From the NCBI GenBank assembly GCA_002349055.1, contig DECD01000043.1, forward strand, positions 1-60,217: DNA of 60,217 nucleotides, given 5' to 3'. Position 1 is the first letter of the stretch, and every line of letters starts with the position of its first letter. This document shows, one piece after another, positions 59,410 to 60,217 of this stretch. The translations under genes and the position numbers were made by a program. The DNA comes from Bacteroidales bacterium UBA2939. GTDB lineage: Bacteria > Bacteroidota > Bacteroidia > Bacteroidales > P3. The notes beneath the pieces were generated by a model, which made no database searches, was not told the DNA's origin, and was given only the letters and a program-made list of their open reading frames with translations.

Positions 59410-60217
59410 ATGAACGAACTCAAATTCGAAGAACTGCTCGAGGCTGGTTGCCACTTCGGCCACCTCAAGCGCAAATGGAATCCCAAAATGGCTCCTTATA
59501 TCTTCAAGGAGCACAACGGCATTCACGTCATCGACCTCCAGAAAACCATCGTCAAAGCCGACGAGGCCGCCGCTGCCCTGAAGCAGATGGCCAAGAGCGG
59601 CAAGAAGGTCCTCTTCGTGGCCACCAAGAAGCAGGCCAAAGAGGTCGTCGCCGAGATGGCTAAGAGCGTGGACATGCCCTTCGTCACCGAGCGTTGGCCG
59701 GGCGGTATGCTCACCAACTTCCAGACCATCCGCAAGGCTGTCAAGAAGATGAACAGCCTCGATGCTCTGATGCACGACAAGGATTTCAACAATATCAGCA
59801 AGCGTGAGCGCCTCCAGGTGCAGCGCGAGCGTGCCAAGCTCGACAAGAACCTCGGTTCTATCGCCGACCTCACCCGTCTGCCCAGTGCCCTGTTCGTCAT
59901 CGACATCAACAAGGAGCACATTGCCGTCGCCGAGGCCCGCCGCCTGAACATCCCCACCTTCGCCCTCGTGGACACCAACACCAACCCCGAGCTTATCGAC
60001 TTCCCGATTCCCGCTAACGATGATGCGTCGAAGTCGATTGCCGCCATCCTCAAGCACATGTGCGAGGCCATCCAGGAAGGTCTGAACGAGCGCGCCCTCG
60101 ACAAGGACGCCCAGGCCGAGGAAGAGGCTCCCGTCGAGGCCGCCGAGGCCCCCGTCGAGAAGAAGACCCGCGCCCGCCGTCCCCGCAAGAGCGATGAGGC
60201 CCCCAAGGCCGAGGAAG
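59410..60217 (+). CDS. rpsB: 30S ribosomal protein S2 (3' end outside the window)
   Basis: The first 269 codons are present. ELLEAGCHFGHLKRKWNPKMAPYIF, GKKVLFVATKKQAKE, ERWPGGMLTNFQT and PSALFVIDINKEHIAVAEA are S2 hallmarks. The last about 35 residues seen form a Glu/Ala/Lys-rich extension (EEEAPVEAAEAP, KKTRARRPRKS) beyond the usual end of S2, common in this phylum. The window ends before the stop codon. Confidence 0.97.
   Translation, partial: MNELKFEELLEAGCHFGHLKRKWNPKMAPYIFKEHNGIHVIDLQKTIVKADEAAAALKQMAKSGKKVLFVATKKQAKEVVAEMAKSVDMPFVTERWPGGMLTNFQTIRKAVKKMNSLDALMHDKDFNNISKRERLQVQRERAKLDKNLGSIADLTRLPSALFVIDINKEHIAVAEARRLNIPTFALVDTNTNPELIDFPIPANDDASKSIAAILKHMCEAIQEGLNERALDKDAQAEEEAPVEAAEAPVEKKTRARRPRKSDEAPKAEE

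Overview
The window comes from a bacterium of the phylum Bacteroidota, most likely an uncultured member of the Bacteroidales. The evidence is the TAnnTTTG (-7) promoter boxes, often with TTTG about 19 bp upstream, the Bacteroidales-type division and cell-wall (dcw) gene order, an S46 dipeptidyl-peptidase, several exported proteins with type IX secretion (T9SS)-like C-terminal domains, and many lipoproteins with a Cys lipobox. Coding DNA is GC-rich and the gaps between genes are AT-rich.

Layout. (1) 131-16173, minus strand: one compact dcw operon in the order mraZ, rsmH, ftsL-like, ftsI, murE, mraY, a murD remnant, ftsW, murG, murC, ftsQ, ftsA, ftsZ, and an EamA-type permease coupled to ftsZ. 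It ends in an intrinsic terminator. (2) 16717-23084, plus: S46 peptidase, an in-frame RpoN (sigma-54)/M23 peptidase fusion, ribH, fmt, and an HU-type DNA-binding protein. (3) 23085-37157, plus: a repeat-rich regulatory gap, a membrane-tethered TPR/AraC regulator, then an operon-like run of secreted and surface proteins. That run holds a small membrane protein, lipoproteins, an S8+M6 double protease, a FISUMP-type lipoprotein, a BspA-like LRR protein, a metallopeptidase-like lipoprotein, an outer-membrane barrel and an S41 peptidase. (4) 37290-43722: gpsA and an acyltransferase; on the other strand a RecD/UvrD-type helicase, secG and a TPR-like protein; then rpmH and rlmD. (5) 43890-51134: two large T9SS-type surface proteins, apbE and yicC. 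(6) 51704-58091: TPR lipoprotein, DUF4292-like lipoprotein, exported protein, tadA, nucleotidyltransferase, a GxxExxY gene between inverted repeats, and a THUMP-like methyltransferase. (7) 58379-end: rplM, rpsI and rpsB (cut by the window edge).

Main observations. (a) The murD position holds only an intact 179-codon ORF that matches the MurD C-terminal domain, with its ligase motifs lost. (b) RpoN continues without a stop codon into a hydrophobic segment and a complete LytM/M23 peptidase. The joint is itself made of a 7-bp tandem repeat. (c) Gaps between genes are repeatedly filled by short tandem arrays of 7-11 bp units. Several arrays run exactly from the stop codon of one gene to the start codon of the next. 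In the 7-bp family the GAAATGA unit carries an overlapping start and stop (ATGA), so the array reads as a ladder of termination-reinitiation sites. Related arrays sit in frame inside murC, murE, rsmH and other genes. (d) A large nested dyad and five phased ~20-bp direct repeats precede the AraC-type regulator. (e) A strong intrinsic terminator lies inside the apbE 5' coding region. No tRNA, rRNA, CRISPR array or recognisable insertion sequence was seen.
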